From NCBI GenBank assembly GCA_964526225.1, contig CAZGLL010000023.1, forward strand, positions 1-27,022: 27,022 nt of DNA, given 5' to 3'. The notes below the pieces were generated by a model, which worked only from the letters and a program-made list of their open reading frames with translations, was not told the DNA's origin and ran no database searches. Source of the DNA: DRYM01 sp964526225. GTDB lineage: Archaea > Thermoproteota > Thermoprotei_A > EX4484-217-1. The position numbers were made by a program, and so were the translations under genes. Shown here one piece after another: positions 21,770-27,022 of the stretch (its first letter is position 1; the number at the start of each line of letters is the position of its first letter).

Positions 21770-22075
21770 ATGTCTAAGAAGAAAATATCCGAGCTTCAAG
21801 AAGAATACAGGGAAGTGCTTAGGGAGTTAGCGTACGAAGCAGAAAGGTTTGAGAGGAAACTGGGGAAAACAGCCGGGAAGCTGAGGAAGCTGGTTTCCAA
21901 AACGGACTTCAGATGCGAGTGGGAGAAAATAGCTGAAACACTGGATAGCTTCGCAGCGGAGCTAGGAGACCTAGCATTGCTCCTAGAGGTTTTCTTCGAC
22001 GCAGTAGCAGACCCCTTCCCCAAGAAAGATGTAATAGAGGGTTTAAGAGAAGTTGAGAAATGGTGTAAGAAATGA
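21770..22075 (+). CDS. Small helical protein, first gene of a four-gene module
   Basis: About 101 residues from ATG 21770, chosen because GGGTGAG is then correctly placed; an in-frame ATG at 21755 lies between the element and the binding site. It is all-helical (SELQEEYREVLRELAYEAER, KIAETLDSFAAELGDLALLL) with one Cys near each end of its second half. Its stop overlaps the start of the next gene by 4 nt (ATGA). Function unknown. Confidence 0.65.
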   Translation: MSKKKISELQEEYREVLRELAYEAERFERKLGKTAGKLRKLVSKTDFRCEWEKIAETLDSFAAELGDLALLLEVFFDAVADPFPKKDVIEGLREVEKWCKK

Positions 22076-22284
22076 TAGTGATAGTTGACGCCACAGACAT
22101 GCCGGACAAAGAATACCGCCAGAAGCTCAAGAAGCTATGGAGGATAGCCCCCAAGTTTGGCTTCGAACCACACGGGTACACGAGCGTCTTCGTAGGGGAA
22201 GACGAAGTAGGGCTAGAACTCTTTCTGGAAACAATAAAGAACATGGGCTTAGAATACCACGTGGAAAAGGTGGATGGGAAATGA
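22072..22284 (+). CDS. Small alpha/beta protein, ferredoxin-like pattern
   Basis: This 70-residue protein starts at ATG 22072 in an ATGA overlap with the upstream stop. The predicted order is strand (MIVIVDATD), helix (EYRQKLKKLWRIAPKFG), strand (HGYTSVFVGEDE), helix (LELFLETIKNMG), strand (EYHVEKV), a ferredoxin-like or RRM-like pattern. There is a loose likeness to Cas2 (acidic strand end, SVFxGE phrase), but no cas1 or CRISPR array is present, so no such function is claimed. Confidence 0.6.
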   Translation: MIVIVDATDMPDKEYRQKLKKLWRIAPKFGFEPHGYTSVFVGEDEVGLELFLETIKNMGLEYHVEKVDGK

Positions 22285-22694
22285 GAATAAAGTACGACTG
22301 CGTACACTTGAGAATAAGCGGGAGAAACGGCTCAATATACTGTGAGCTAACGGACTCAGCACCTCTATGCTCAATATGCGACAGGTACGAGCCAGCGAAG
22401 CTAGTGATGGTGATTGACGAGAAAGGACTCTACGGGAAGAAAGGGGACAAAGCACCAATGTACATCACGGAGAAGCAAATAGAAGAATACGAGAAAGCAG
22501 GGCTTAAAGTCGAGGAAATAACCGAGAACCTACATGGAACATACATTTTATCTCTGATGAGAGCAATAGTAACAAACGACTGGCCCAGACACGAGCGGGT
22601 AAGGGAAGCAATTCAATGGGCGGAGATAAAGCTGAAAAATACCTTGAAATCGCAGACAAAATCTCGAAAGCCAGAATCTACGCCCAACACCTGA
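22281..22694 (+). CDS. Cys-containing small protein, possible zinc binding
   Basis: This 137-residue protein starts at ATG 22281 in an ATGA overlap with the previous stop. The N-terminal third carries four Cys (YDCVHLRISG, SIYCELTDSAPLCSICDRYEP) that could bind zinc. A mixed middle (KLVMVIDEKGLYGKKGDKAP) and a basic C-terminus (KLKNTLKSQTKSRKPESTPN) follow. The last 79 nt overlap the next gene in another frame. Role unknown. Confidence 0.65.
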   Translation: MRIKYDCVHLRISGRNGSIYCELTDSAPLCSICDRYEPAKLVMVIDEKGLYGKKGDKAPMYITEKQIEEYEKAGLKVEEITENLHGTYILSLMRAIVTNDWPRHERVREAIQWAEIKLKNTLKSQTKSRKPESTPNT

Positions 22695-22939
22695 AAGGAG
22701 AAGTGGAAGTAGAGGACATAGTCGAACTTCTCCTAGAAGCCGAGAGGAAAGCGGTTAGGAAAGCCTTCCTCTCAAAAACCACCGTTTCTAATAGTGGGGG
22801 AGAAAATGTCCGAGAAGGAAATAGAGAAGCTGGAAGCAGAACTGAAAAGACTAGACAAAATAGTGGACAAAATAGTGAAGACACAAGACAGAATAGCAAG
22901 CATAAAGGAGGAAGTGCTAAGGGTAAGATCAAGGCTTAG
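22616..22939 (+). CDS. Small helical protein that has lost its stop codon
   Basis: This frame starts at ATG 22616. The first 52 residues (MGGDKAEKYLEIADKISKAR and AEVEDIVELLLEAERKAVRK-like helix) look like a real small helical protein. At 22772-22774 the codon TCA lies exactly where TGA overlaps the AAAAACCACC element in three other copies. The frame therefore runs on through the element and 134 nt into the next gene, ending at 22939 with a low-complexity Asn/Ser/Gly/Lys tail that is probably accidental. The present product would be 107 residues; the ancestral one was probably 52. Confidence 0.5.
   Translation: MGGDKAEKYLEIADKISKARIYAQHLKGEVEVEDIVELLLEAERKAVRKAFLSKTTVSNSGGENVREGNREAGSRTEKTRQNSGQNSEDTRQNSKHKGGSAKGKIKA
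22774..22783 (+). promoter_or_regulatory. AAAAACCACC start-associated element, copy 5
   Basis: Exactly 32 nt before ATG 22806; the spacer ends in GTGGGGGAGAAA. The upstream frame reads TCA here instead of the TGA seen at copies 2, 3 and 4. Confidence 0.75.
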
Positions 22940-23096
22940 CAAAGAGGACAGGCTGAGAATAGCAACAATGCTCGAAGTAGTAAACATCATTCTCCATGAA
23001 GCAATAGACATAATCGGAGAAGTAGGAGAGGAAATACAAATGGAAATAGACTGTCTCAAACATGGAGACGAATGGGAAGACGACGAGGAATGGTGA
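22806..23096 (+). CDS. Small coiled-coil protein
   Basis: About 96 residues from ATG 22806; an in-frame GTG at 22794 overlaps the ribosome binding region. Residues 1-50 are a charged heptad-type helix (EKEIEKLEAELKRLDKIVDK), then a second helix pair (RIATMLEVVNIILHEAIDII), then a very acidic tail (HGDEWEDDEEW). It starts a five-gene coupled module. Function unknown. Confidence 0.65.
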   Translation: MSEKEIEKLEAELKRLDKIVDKIVKTQDRIASIKEEVLRVRSRLSKEDRLRIATMLEVVNIILHEAIDIIGEVGEEIQMEIDCLKHGDEWEDDEEW

Positions 23097-23102
23097 TAAA
23101 AA

Positions 23103-23297
23103 ATGGTGAGTAGAAGGAGAAGCCTTCTAGACCAATGGGAAGAGGACGAGGAAATAAATGAAGAGGAGTTCCCATTCGACCTAGACGAAAGAGGCTTAAA
23201 CGACGGACTATACGAGGGATACGATCCCTGCTACGACATAGACGACTACCTAGCGTGCAGAGAAAAACTAGAGGGAGAAGACAATGGACAAGAATAA
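23103..23297 (+). CDS. Very acidic small protein
   Basis: This 64-residue protein starts at ATG 23103 behind GGTGAT (23091-23096). A basic N-terminus (VSRRRSLLDQW) is followed by a strongly acidic body (EEDEEINEEEFPFDLDE, YDPCYDIDDYLAC) with two Cys. Acidic small phage proteins are often DNA mimics or regulators of host proteins, but this is only a possibility. It overlaps the following gene by 14 nt. Confidence 0.6.
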   Translation: MVSRRRSLLDQWEEDEEINEEEFPFDLDERGLNDGLYEGYDPCYDIDDYLACREKLEGEDNGQE

Positions 23298-23796
23298 GGC
23301 GGTTGAAAAAATACTTGAGAGAATAAGGGAGAAGTTAGGTGACAGAGAGGAAGCAAGGAAGCTTCTAACACAGGTGGCGGAAGACCTAGAAACATCAGGT
23401 CTAGTGTGGCTTACAGAAGACAAAATAGAGTTCAACGACGTAGTTTTCCACTTAGGAGTAGCGGCACTAGTAGACATGGTAGCCTATGGGCTATCAAACA
23501 ACCCGGATAAAGCAATAGAAATCATTAGGAAGCAATCACCCGAAGACCTGTTAATAACGGGGATAACACTAGCACTAATAGACATCATAATACTTGAAAG
23601 GACGAGAAGAAACATTCCGAAACCAAACGTATTCAAAGCAGAATACATAGCAGCACTAAACATATTGGCGACAACAATGCTGAACACGGTTAAAACCAGA
23701 GACAAAGAATTCTACATGTACCTCATGAAAACAGCTCAGCAAGTAAAAGACCAAGCAGAATTAATCTACAAGAGATACGTGAGGAGAAAACAATGA
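23284..23796 (+). CDS. All-helical protein of unknown function
   Basis: This 170-residue protein starts at ATG 23284, inside the end of the acidic gene. It is helical throughout (AVEKILERIREKLGDREEAR) with moderately hydrophobic helices at about 57-75 and 94-108 (FHLGVAALVDMVAYG, LITGITLALIDIIIL). These could be buried core or membrane-facing. The C-terminus is basic (IYKRYVRRKQ). Its stop overlaps a tiny membrane ORF by 4 nt. No family is recognised. Confidence 0.65.
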   Translation: MDKNKAVEKILERIREKLGDREEARKLLTQVAEDLETSGLVWLTEDKIEFNDVVFHLGVAALVDMVAYGLSNNPDKAIEIIRKQSPEDLLITGITLALIDIIILERTRRNIPKPNVFKAEYIAALNILATTMLNTVKTRDKEFYMYLMKTAQQVKDQAELIYKRYVRRKQ

Positions 23797-23888
23797 TTGA
23801 TCTCCTCCTCTCCTTCACACTAGGGCTAGTAGTCGGGATTTTCTTGGCTAGAAAAATGTTTGAAAGTGAAAAACATGAGAAAACGTAA
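23793..23888 (+). CDS. Tiny single-helix membrane peptide
   Basis: This 31-residue frame starts at ATG 23793 in an ATGA overlap with the previous stop and ends at TAA 23886-23888. The sequence MIDLLLSFTLGLVVGIFLAR is one membrane helix, followed by a charged tail (KMFESEKHEKT). The next gene starts inside it (ATG 23875). The coupled arrangement supports a real gene, although very short frames can arise by chance. Confidence 0.5.
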   Translation: MIDLLLSFTLGLVVGIFLARKMFESEKHEKT

Positions 23889-24099
23889 GCAACTATGGGT
23901 TAGAATGGAACAGCACAGTAAAATAAAGGAAATAGCTGAAAGAACAAACATGAAAATAACCGAGGTAATCAGCGTAGCAATAGAGCTACTAGAGTTCTTC
24001 CTAAAAAATGGATGCGGAGAAAACGCAATGTACACAATGCCCTATGATTTATGGGAGAAACTTTACGAAGCACACCTAAGATACTATAGGCTACACTAA
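23875..24099 (+). CDS. RHH-like small regulator
   Basis: About 74 residues from ATG 23875, preceded by a GTGA site (23866-23869). The start RKRKQLWVRMEQHSKIKEIA gives a basic strand and helix 1, and MKITEVISVAIELLEFFL gives the turn and helix 2, the RHH pattern. The C-terminus is Tyr-rich (LYEAHLRYYRLH). The in-frame TTG at 23860 is an alternative start. It is the last gene of its module, and its TAA stop overlaps copy 6 of the element. Confidence 0.6.
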   Translation: MRKRKQLWVRMEQHSKIKEIAERTNMKITEVISVAIELLEFFLKNGCGENAMYTMPYDLWEKLYEAHLRYYRLH

Positions 24100-24107
24100 A
24101 AACCACC
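24098..24107 (+). promoter_or_regulatory. AAAAACCACC start-associated element, copy 6
   Basis: It overlaps the upstream TAA stop and lies exactly 32 nt before ATG 24130; the spacer ends in ACGGGTGCAATC. Confidence 0.75.
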
Positions 24108-24129
24108 ATTATTTTTAACGGGTGCAATC

Positions 24130-24396
24130 ATGGAGGAATGGGAGAAGGAAATAGTAGAGGTAGATATTGACCCTAGAGAAGACCATGAGAAATGGGTTAA
24201 ATGGGGAACACTAGAGGAACTTGAAAGAGTAGTTGGAAGATACATTGTAGCATACAGCATTTGGAACCCTAACTTAAGAATGCTAATTCTAAGAATACTT
24301 CAAGAAACAGACAAGAGAATTCAGGGATGGAGAATAAACCTACTAGAATTTAAAAAACACAAAGTCGAACAAACAAAGAAAAAACCCACTAAATAG
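24130..24396 (+). CDS. Small charged helical protein
   Basis: This 88-residue protein starts at ATG 24130 with GGGTG in the spacer. It is acidic at first (EEWEKEIVEVDIDPREDHEK), then helical with Trp and Arg (YSIWNPNLRMLILRILQETD), with a Lys-rich end (KKHKVEQTKKKPTK). No family is recognised. It is followed 11 nt later by the next gene. Confidence 0.6.
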   Translation: MEEWEKEIVEVDIDPREDHEKWVKWGTLEELERVVGRYIVAYSIWNPNLRMLILRILQETDKRIQGWRINLLEFKKHKVEQTKKKPTK

Positions 24397-24407
24397 CAGG
24401 TGCTTCT

Positions 24408-24764
24408 ATGACTGTTTACTTAAGCCTATGGATTTGCCCGAAAGACACAGTAACGTTTACAGCATCAAGAGGATTCTACGGTGTAATAATAATAGACCCT
24501 ATTACCGAGAAAGAATGTCTAGAAATAATTAAAGCAATACCCGACAACCTATGGGAAGAGCTAAAGAAACAAGGCCTAACACTAAAGGAAATATGGCACA
24601 GAACCAAAAACCACCACTCATCAACGCAAATAATAGCGGACTTCGAACACGCAATATACCAGTTCGACAAGGTAGCTGAGGAAGTGAAAAAGGAGCTTTC
24701 AGAAATACAGCAAAGATACCTTAGAGAGAAGAACATACTAGACCAGCTAGCAAAAGACCCCTAA
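24408..24764 (+). CDS. Small protein carrying an internal copy of the AAAAACCACC 10-mer
   Basis: This 118-residue protein starts at ATG 24408 behind AGGTGCTTC. A strand-rich beginning (TVYLSLWICPKDTVTFTASR, GVIIIDPITEKECL) is followed by helices (EVKKELSEIQQRYLREKNIL). The codons for TKNHH contain an exact copy of the AAAAACCACC element (24606-24615), without a start codon at the usual distance. Function unknown. Confidence 0.6.
   Translation: MTVYLSLWICPKDTVTFTASRGFYGVIIIDPITEKECLEIIKAIPDNLWEELKKQGLTLKEIWHRTKNHHSSTQIIADFEHAIYQFDKVAEEVKKELSEIQQRYLREKNILDQLAKDP
24606..24615 (+). promoter_or_regulatory. Internal AAAAACCACC copy without a gene start
   Basis: Exact 10-mer inside a gene; no ribosome binding site or start codon is seen 32-36 nt downstream. 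It may be chance, a decayed gene head, or a site with another use. Confidence 0.35.
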
Positions 24765-24947
24765 ACCCAAACCCCTCTTTTTTAACTCAAATCCTAAACC
24801 TGCTAGTGCTAGTATTGCACCTATGTATCCATGATGTATTTGTTTAGGATTGAACTTCACACCTAAAACCGTATGCTCTATTATATCACCTATTATTAAG
24901 CCTACTCCAACTGAGATAAGTATTTTACCTAAGTTTTCAACATCCAT
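24747..24947 (-). CDS. Small leftward membrane protein inside the rightward gene train
   Basis: Read leftward from ATG 24947, this gives 66 residues (MDVENLGKILISVGVGLIIG). There are two hydrophobic helices (about 7-24 and 40-55) separated by a loop with conserved-looking His residues (IEHTVLGVKFNPKQIHHGYI). GGTAAGGTAGG just upstream could serve as ribosome binding site. It overlaps the rightward gene before it by 18 nt and fills the only larger gap in the train. It is against the direction of all its neighbours, so it could be a later insertion. The organised sequence favours a real gene. Confidence 0.55.
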   Translation of the reverse strand: MDVENLGKILISVGVGLIIGDIIEHTVLGVKFNPKQIHHGYIGAILALAGLGFELKKRGLGLGVFC

Positions 24948-24995
24948 CCTACCTTACCAATTATAACTTCTCTTTAGAGCCTTATTTGTGTTTCC

Positions 24996-25005
24996 AAAAA
25001 CCACC
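24996..25005 (+). promoter_or_regulatory. AAAAACCACC start-associated element, copy 7
   Basis: Exactly 32 nt before ATG 25028; the spacer ends in ATGGGTGATAGA. It lies just after the start of the leftward membrane gene, so here it cannot depend on readthrough from an adjacent upstream stop. Confidence 0.75.
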
Positions 25006-25027
25006 TTCTTCTATAATGGGTGATAGA

Positions 25028-25381
25028 ATGGGAGAGTACTTTATCGTTGTAAACCTAGATAAGAAAGAGTATGTACTGATTCATCCAAGCAAACTATCGG
25101 AATGGCTACTTAACGAGCACAGCAAAGTAGTGTTTTGGCTAACCGTGAAAAACAGGGCTTTGAAACACCAGTATCCAACAATGGGGAGATGGTGTGGAGA
25201 TAGAATAATGATTATTGGAGAGTATGACCCAGACTTCCCGAAAATATTTGAGAGAGAAAACATGAAGAACATAAGCTACAAGGTACTGAAAGACATGGCA
25301 GAGTACTTCAGAAACTATGGATACAAAGACATGGCAGAGTACTTCGAAGAGCTAGCTAAATTCGTACCTAAGCACATGTAA
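25028..25381 (+). CDS. Small protein with a 12-residue internal duplication
   Basis: About 117 residues from ATG 25028, with GGGTGA in the correct place; the in-frame ATG 12 nt earlier is part of the element. A strand-rich half (YFIVVNLDKKEYVLIHPSKL, RWCGDRIMIIGEYDPDFP) is followed by helices. KDMAEYF is repeated 12 residues apart, and the DNA shows identical 21-bp copies at 25289-25309 and 25325-25345, a recent 36-bp tandem duplication. No family is named. Its TAA stop overlaps copy 8 of the element. Confidence 0.65.
   Translation: MGEYFIVVNLDKKEYVLIHPSKLSEWLLNEHSKVVFWLTVKNRALKHQYPTMGRWCGDRIMIIGEYDPDFPKIFERENMKNISYKVLKDMAEYFRNYGYKDMAEYFEELAKFVPKHM
25289..25345. repeat. 36-bp-period direct repeat inside a gene
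   Basis: Identical 21-bp segments at 25289-25309 and 25325-25345, both coding KDMAEYF in the same frame. The near-identity at DNA level implies a recent duplication or conversion. Confidence 0.85.
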
Positions 25382-25389
25382 AAACCACC
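25380..25389 (+). promoter_or_regulatory. AAAAACCACC start-associated element, copy 8
   Basis: It overlaps the upstream TAA stop and lies exactly 32 nt before ATG 25412; the spacer ends in ACGGGTGATAGA, almost identical to copy 7. Confidence 0.75.
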
Positions 25390-25411
25390 ATTTATTCTAA
25401 CGGGTGATAGA

Positions 25412-25744
25412 ATGCTCTACGCTAGAATATCCGAAAGTGAATCTTCAATAGTTGTACAAATACTTGACATGAACATAGAGAATCCGGTGCTAAGAGAAGT
25501 GATTTTCTTCAAAAACGAGAAGAGGATAAGGGTAGCTTCAAGGAAAATAAGGAAAATAGAGATGGACAAAAACACAGTAGTGCTAGAGCTAGACAACGGG
25601 CTAAAATACCTCCTAGAGAAAGACGACATCTACGGCTACCTAGAGCTAGTAAGCAGAGAGCCGATGAAGAAGGCAGGTAAGCTACTAGCAACCCTAAGGG
25701 AAGTAATAGGAGAGGAAACCTTCTCGGCAGAGGTGTACTACTAA
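25412..25744 (+). CDS. Small beta-rich protein, unknown
   Basis: This 110-residue protein starts at ATG 25412 behind GGGTGAT. It is strand-rich (YARISESESSIVVQILDMNI, TVVLELDNGLKYLLEKDDIY) with a C-terminal helix (MKKAGKLLATLREVIGEE). Its TAA is followed directly by the GTG start of the next gene, so the two are probably coupled. No family is recognised. Confidence 0.65.
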   Translation: MLYARISESESSIVVQILDMNIENPVLREVIFFKNEKRIRVASRKIRKIEMDKNTVVLELDNGLKYLLEKDDIYGYLELVSREPMKKAGKLLATLREVIGEETFSAEVYY

Positions 25745-25975
25745 GTGGAAGAGGAAATAATAGAGCTACCCAAAAACACGGTAATAGAGAAGAACGGAGA
25801 CCACATAGAGCTGAAGCTTAACGGACAAGTGTTCCTAAGAATATCGCTTAGAGACGCAAAAGTAGAGGTACCGCTGGACAGCAACTACATAACACTAGGG
25901 CTTTTAATTAAGGAAAAGCTAACCAACGGTATAAACGTACCCTTACCTTTCTTCTTTCAAAAACCACCAACATAA
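25745..25975 (+). CDS. Small beta-rich protein, coupled to the gene before
   Basis: This 76-residue protein starts at GTG 25745, directly after the previous stop. It is strand-rich (IIELPKNTVIEKNGDHIELK, LNGQVFLRISLRDAKVEV) and resembles its upstream neighbour in general character. The frame reads through copy 9 of the element before stopping at 25973-25975, so its last residues (QKPPT) are encoded by the element itself. Function unknown. Confidence 0.6.
   Translation: MEEEIIELPKNTVIEKNGDHIELKLNGQVFLRISLRDAKVEVPLDSNYITLGLLIKEKLTNGINVPLPFFFQKPPT
25959..25968 (+). promoter_or_regulatory. AAAAACCACC start-associated element, copy 9
   Basis: Exactly 32 nt before ATG 25991, inside the end of the upstream gene; the spacer ends in ATGGGTGAAAAC. 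Confidence 0.75.
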
Positions 25976-25990
25976 ATAATGGGTGAAAAC

Positions 25991-26659
25991 ATGTCTAAGG
26001 AGTTGTTTAGAGAACTGCATGGAATAAAAGAGAATGAGGAAACCGTGAGGAAAGCCTTAGAGGAAATAGATAAGGAAGCAGTAGCATTAGCTGAGAAGGA
26101 AGTGGAGGAGGAAACGAAAACATTGGATGAAGTTGTAGAGGAAATCCTTGAAAAAGCGGGCTTCAGAAAAATAAGTGATAGAGAAATCGTTGAGGACGAC
26201 TACTGGAGGAAAACCCAAGAGGTTTTTCTAAAGAATTCGGAACTATGGAATTGGAAGTGGAAGAAAATAGGAAATATAACGATAAGATTACCCAGCGGAT
26301 ACCTTTCATACTGTGGAGCGGACGTGTACGTGAATGCCCCGATAAACGATGAACCAAAACTTGTTATCGCATATTGGAACAGATATGAAACAGGTATGCC
26401 CAAATCCGAATACTATTATGTGAGGAAGGATTTAGAATACATCATAATACGGAGTTGCGGAACACCAGAGAAAATAGCGGTTAATGGATTATGGGAAGGA
26501 ACGGAAAGAGGAGAAGTAACAGTCTATGCAGTTAAAAACGGAAAAATAGTGTACAGCAAACAATTAAAATACGGGCCTTACAGCTACTACTTCAAGGAAG
26601 TAGAATGGAGCAAAATCGTGGACTTCGTAAAAGAAGCACTCAAAACCTTAGGAAAATAA
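25991..26659 (+). CDS. Larger unknown protein of the element-headed gene train
   Basis: About 222 residues from ATG 25991 (the in-frame ATG at 25979 belongs to the element). The N-terminal 60 residues are charged helix (EETVRKALEEIDKEAVALAE). The rest is strand-rich with many aromatic residues and two Cys (GYLSYCGADVYVNAPINDEP, YIIIRSCGTPEKIAVNGLW), followed by a C-terminal helix. No catalytic motif is seen and no family is recognised. Confidence 0.65.
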   Translation: MSKELFRELHGIKENEETVRKALEEIDKEAVALAEKEVEEETKTLDEVVEEILEKAGFRKISDREIVEDDYWRKTQEVFLKNSELWNWKWKKIGNITIRLPSGYLSYCGADVYVNAPINDEPKLVIAYWNRYETGMPKSEYYYVRKDLEYIIIRSCGTPEKIAVNGLWEGTERGEVTVYAVKNGKIVYSKQLKYGPYSYYFKEVEWSKIVDFVKEALKTLGK

Positions 26660-26697
26660 GCCCCAAATCCAATTATTTTTCACTCTTTCGAACTTCT

Positions 26698-26707
26698 AAA
26701 AACCACC
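26698..26707 (+). promoter_or_regulatory. AAAAACCACC start-associated element, copy 10
   Basis: Exactly 32 nt before ATG 26730. Here the upstream gene ends about 40 nt earlier, so the element is fully intergenic. The spacer ends in ATGGGGATAAAA, so the pairing of CACC with GGTG possible at other copies is weak here. Confidence 0.75.
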
Positions 26708-26729
26708 ATAATTACTAATGGGGATAAAA

Positions 26730-26957
26730 ATGGAAGAGGAACTTAAAGAAGAGCTAATAGAGGAGGCAAAAGGTCTTGGAGAATGGGTTGGAGAACAAGT
26801 GATTGACTGGATAGACTACATGGTTAGAACCGAAATCGAGAAGGACGAGGACTTAACGGACGACTACATAACCTACGCATTTGACGAAGCAGTTAAAACA
26901 GCGTATCTAACATTGAAAAGCTACATTGAAAGAAGCAAGATTAAAACTGAAGAATAA
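26730..26957 (+). CDS. Small acidic helical protein
   Basis: About 75 residues from ATG 26730; the in-frame ATG at 26718 is part of the element. It is acidic and helical (EEELKEELIEEAKGLGEWVG, EIEKDEDLTDDYITYAFDEA) with a more basic end (RSKIKTEE). No family is recognised. The next gene begins 20 nt after its stop. Confidence 0.6.
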   Translation: MEEELKEELIEEAKGLGEWVGEQVIDWIDYMVRTEIEKDEDLTDDYITYAFDEAVKTAYLTLKSYIERSKIKTEE

Positions 26958-26977
26958 ACCAATCACGGGGGATTGAA

Positions 26978-27022
26978 ATGGAAGAAGCAAAATCTAAGCT
27001 TGAACTCTACTTTGGAGAGGAC
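26978..27022 (+). CDS. Start of a further gene, cut by the window edge
   Basis: ATG 26978 follows GGGGGATTGAA, a good ribosome binding site. Fifteen codons are visible (MEEAKSKLELYFGED) and remain open at the right edge. Too little is present to assign a product. Confidence 0.5.
   Translation, partial: MEEAKSKLELYFGED

Noticed and set aside
21738..21770. ATG 21755 and similar upstream in-frame ATGs as true starts
   Set aside because: In these leaders the ribosome binding site lies downstream of the first ATG and correctly before the second, so the second is the better start.
22072..22284. Cas2-like protein
   Set aside because: The strand-helix-strand order and the SVFVGE phrase recall Cas2, but there is no cas1, no CRISPR array and the protein is short. 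The pattern is common to many ferredoxin-like folds.

Overview
This window looks like part of the genome of a virus, or a virus-like integrated or plasmid element, of a hyperthermophilic archaeon, most likely a crenarchaeote (Thermoproteota). The evidence is indirect. Promoters are AT-rich TATA elements (TTTAAAT and TATATATA types). Ribosome binding sites are of the GGTGA/GGAGG type. GTG and TTG starts are common, arginine is coded almost only by AGA/AGG and isoleucine mostly by ATA, and genes are small, tightly packed and often overlapping. Most proteins resemble nothing I can name. I see no rRNA, tRNA, CRISPR array, insertion sequence, integrase, terminase or recognisable DNA polymerase. A virus assignment therefore rests on the gene style and on the structural-looking block, not on a hallmark gene.

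Layout. (1) 1-3.5 kb: a leftward beta-rich protein cut by the window edge, then a rightward operon of a ribbon-helix-helix (RHH) regulator, an HTH protein, a long coiled-coil protein and two helical or hydrophobic proteins, closed by a small leftward RHH gene. (2) 3.6-8.0 kb: a probable virion-protein block behind a strong promoter, with beta-rich proteins, membrane-anchored proteins and a subtilisin-family (S8) protease. The protease's I9-type propeptide lies in a separate frame, joined through a TTT-TTT-CGA site. (3) 8.0-9.3 kb: an accessory patch with an unknown leftward gene, an RHH regulator and a PD-(D/E)XK nuclease. (4) 9.4-14.7 kb: a small basic protein and three large proteins rich in coiled coil or winged helix. 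(5) 14.7-15.6 kb: an AEP-primase-like protein and an ASCH/PUA-like protein. (6) 15.6-17.5 kb: four proteins with beta-rich or Pro/Thr-rich regions, three of them with a C-terminal membrane anchor, probably exposed on the virion or host membrane. (7) 17.5-19.5 kb: an RHH regulator, a DUF1874/AcrIII-1-like protein, a two-helix membrane protein, a DEDD exonuclease and a minimal HELLH metallopeptidase-like protein. (8) 19.5-27.0 kb: an SF2 helicase followed by a long rightward train of small unknown genes.

The most striking feature is in region 8. An invariant 10-mer, AAAAACCACC, precedes ten gene starts and occurs an eleventh time inside a gene. In seven copies its first base lies exactly 32 nt before the start codon, and the spacer ends in a conserved [AGT][TC]GGG(T/G) stretch carrying the ribosome binding site. 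Genes without the element overlap, abut or closely follow their upstream neighbour. The element thus marks the head of each sub-operon and may be a virus-specific promoter or translation-control element, similar in concept to the start-associated sequences of some mycobacteriophages. In one copy a single base change (TGA to TCA) removes the stop codon that normally overlaps the element.

Other points worth follow-up are a perfect 18-bp inverted repeat (444-461 / 1293-1310), the split protease with its possible +1 frameshift, the DUF1874-like protein with Asn where the catalytic His is expected, and a dual-frame overlap at 2343-2479.
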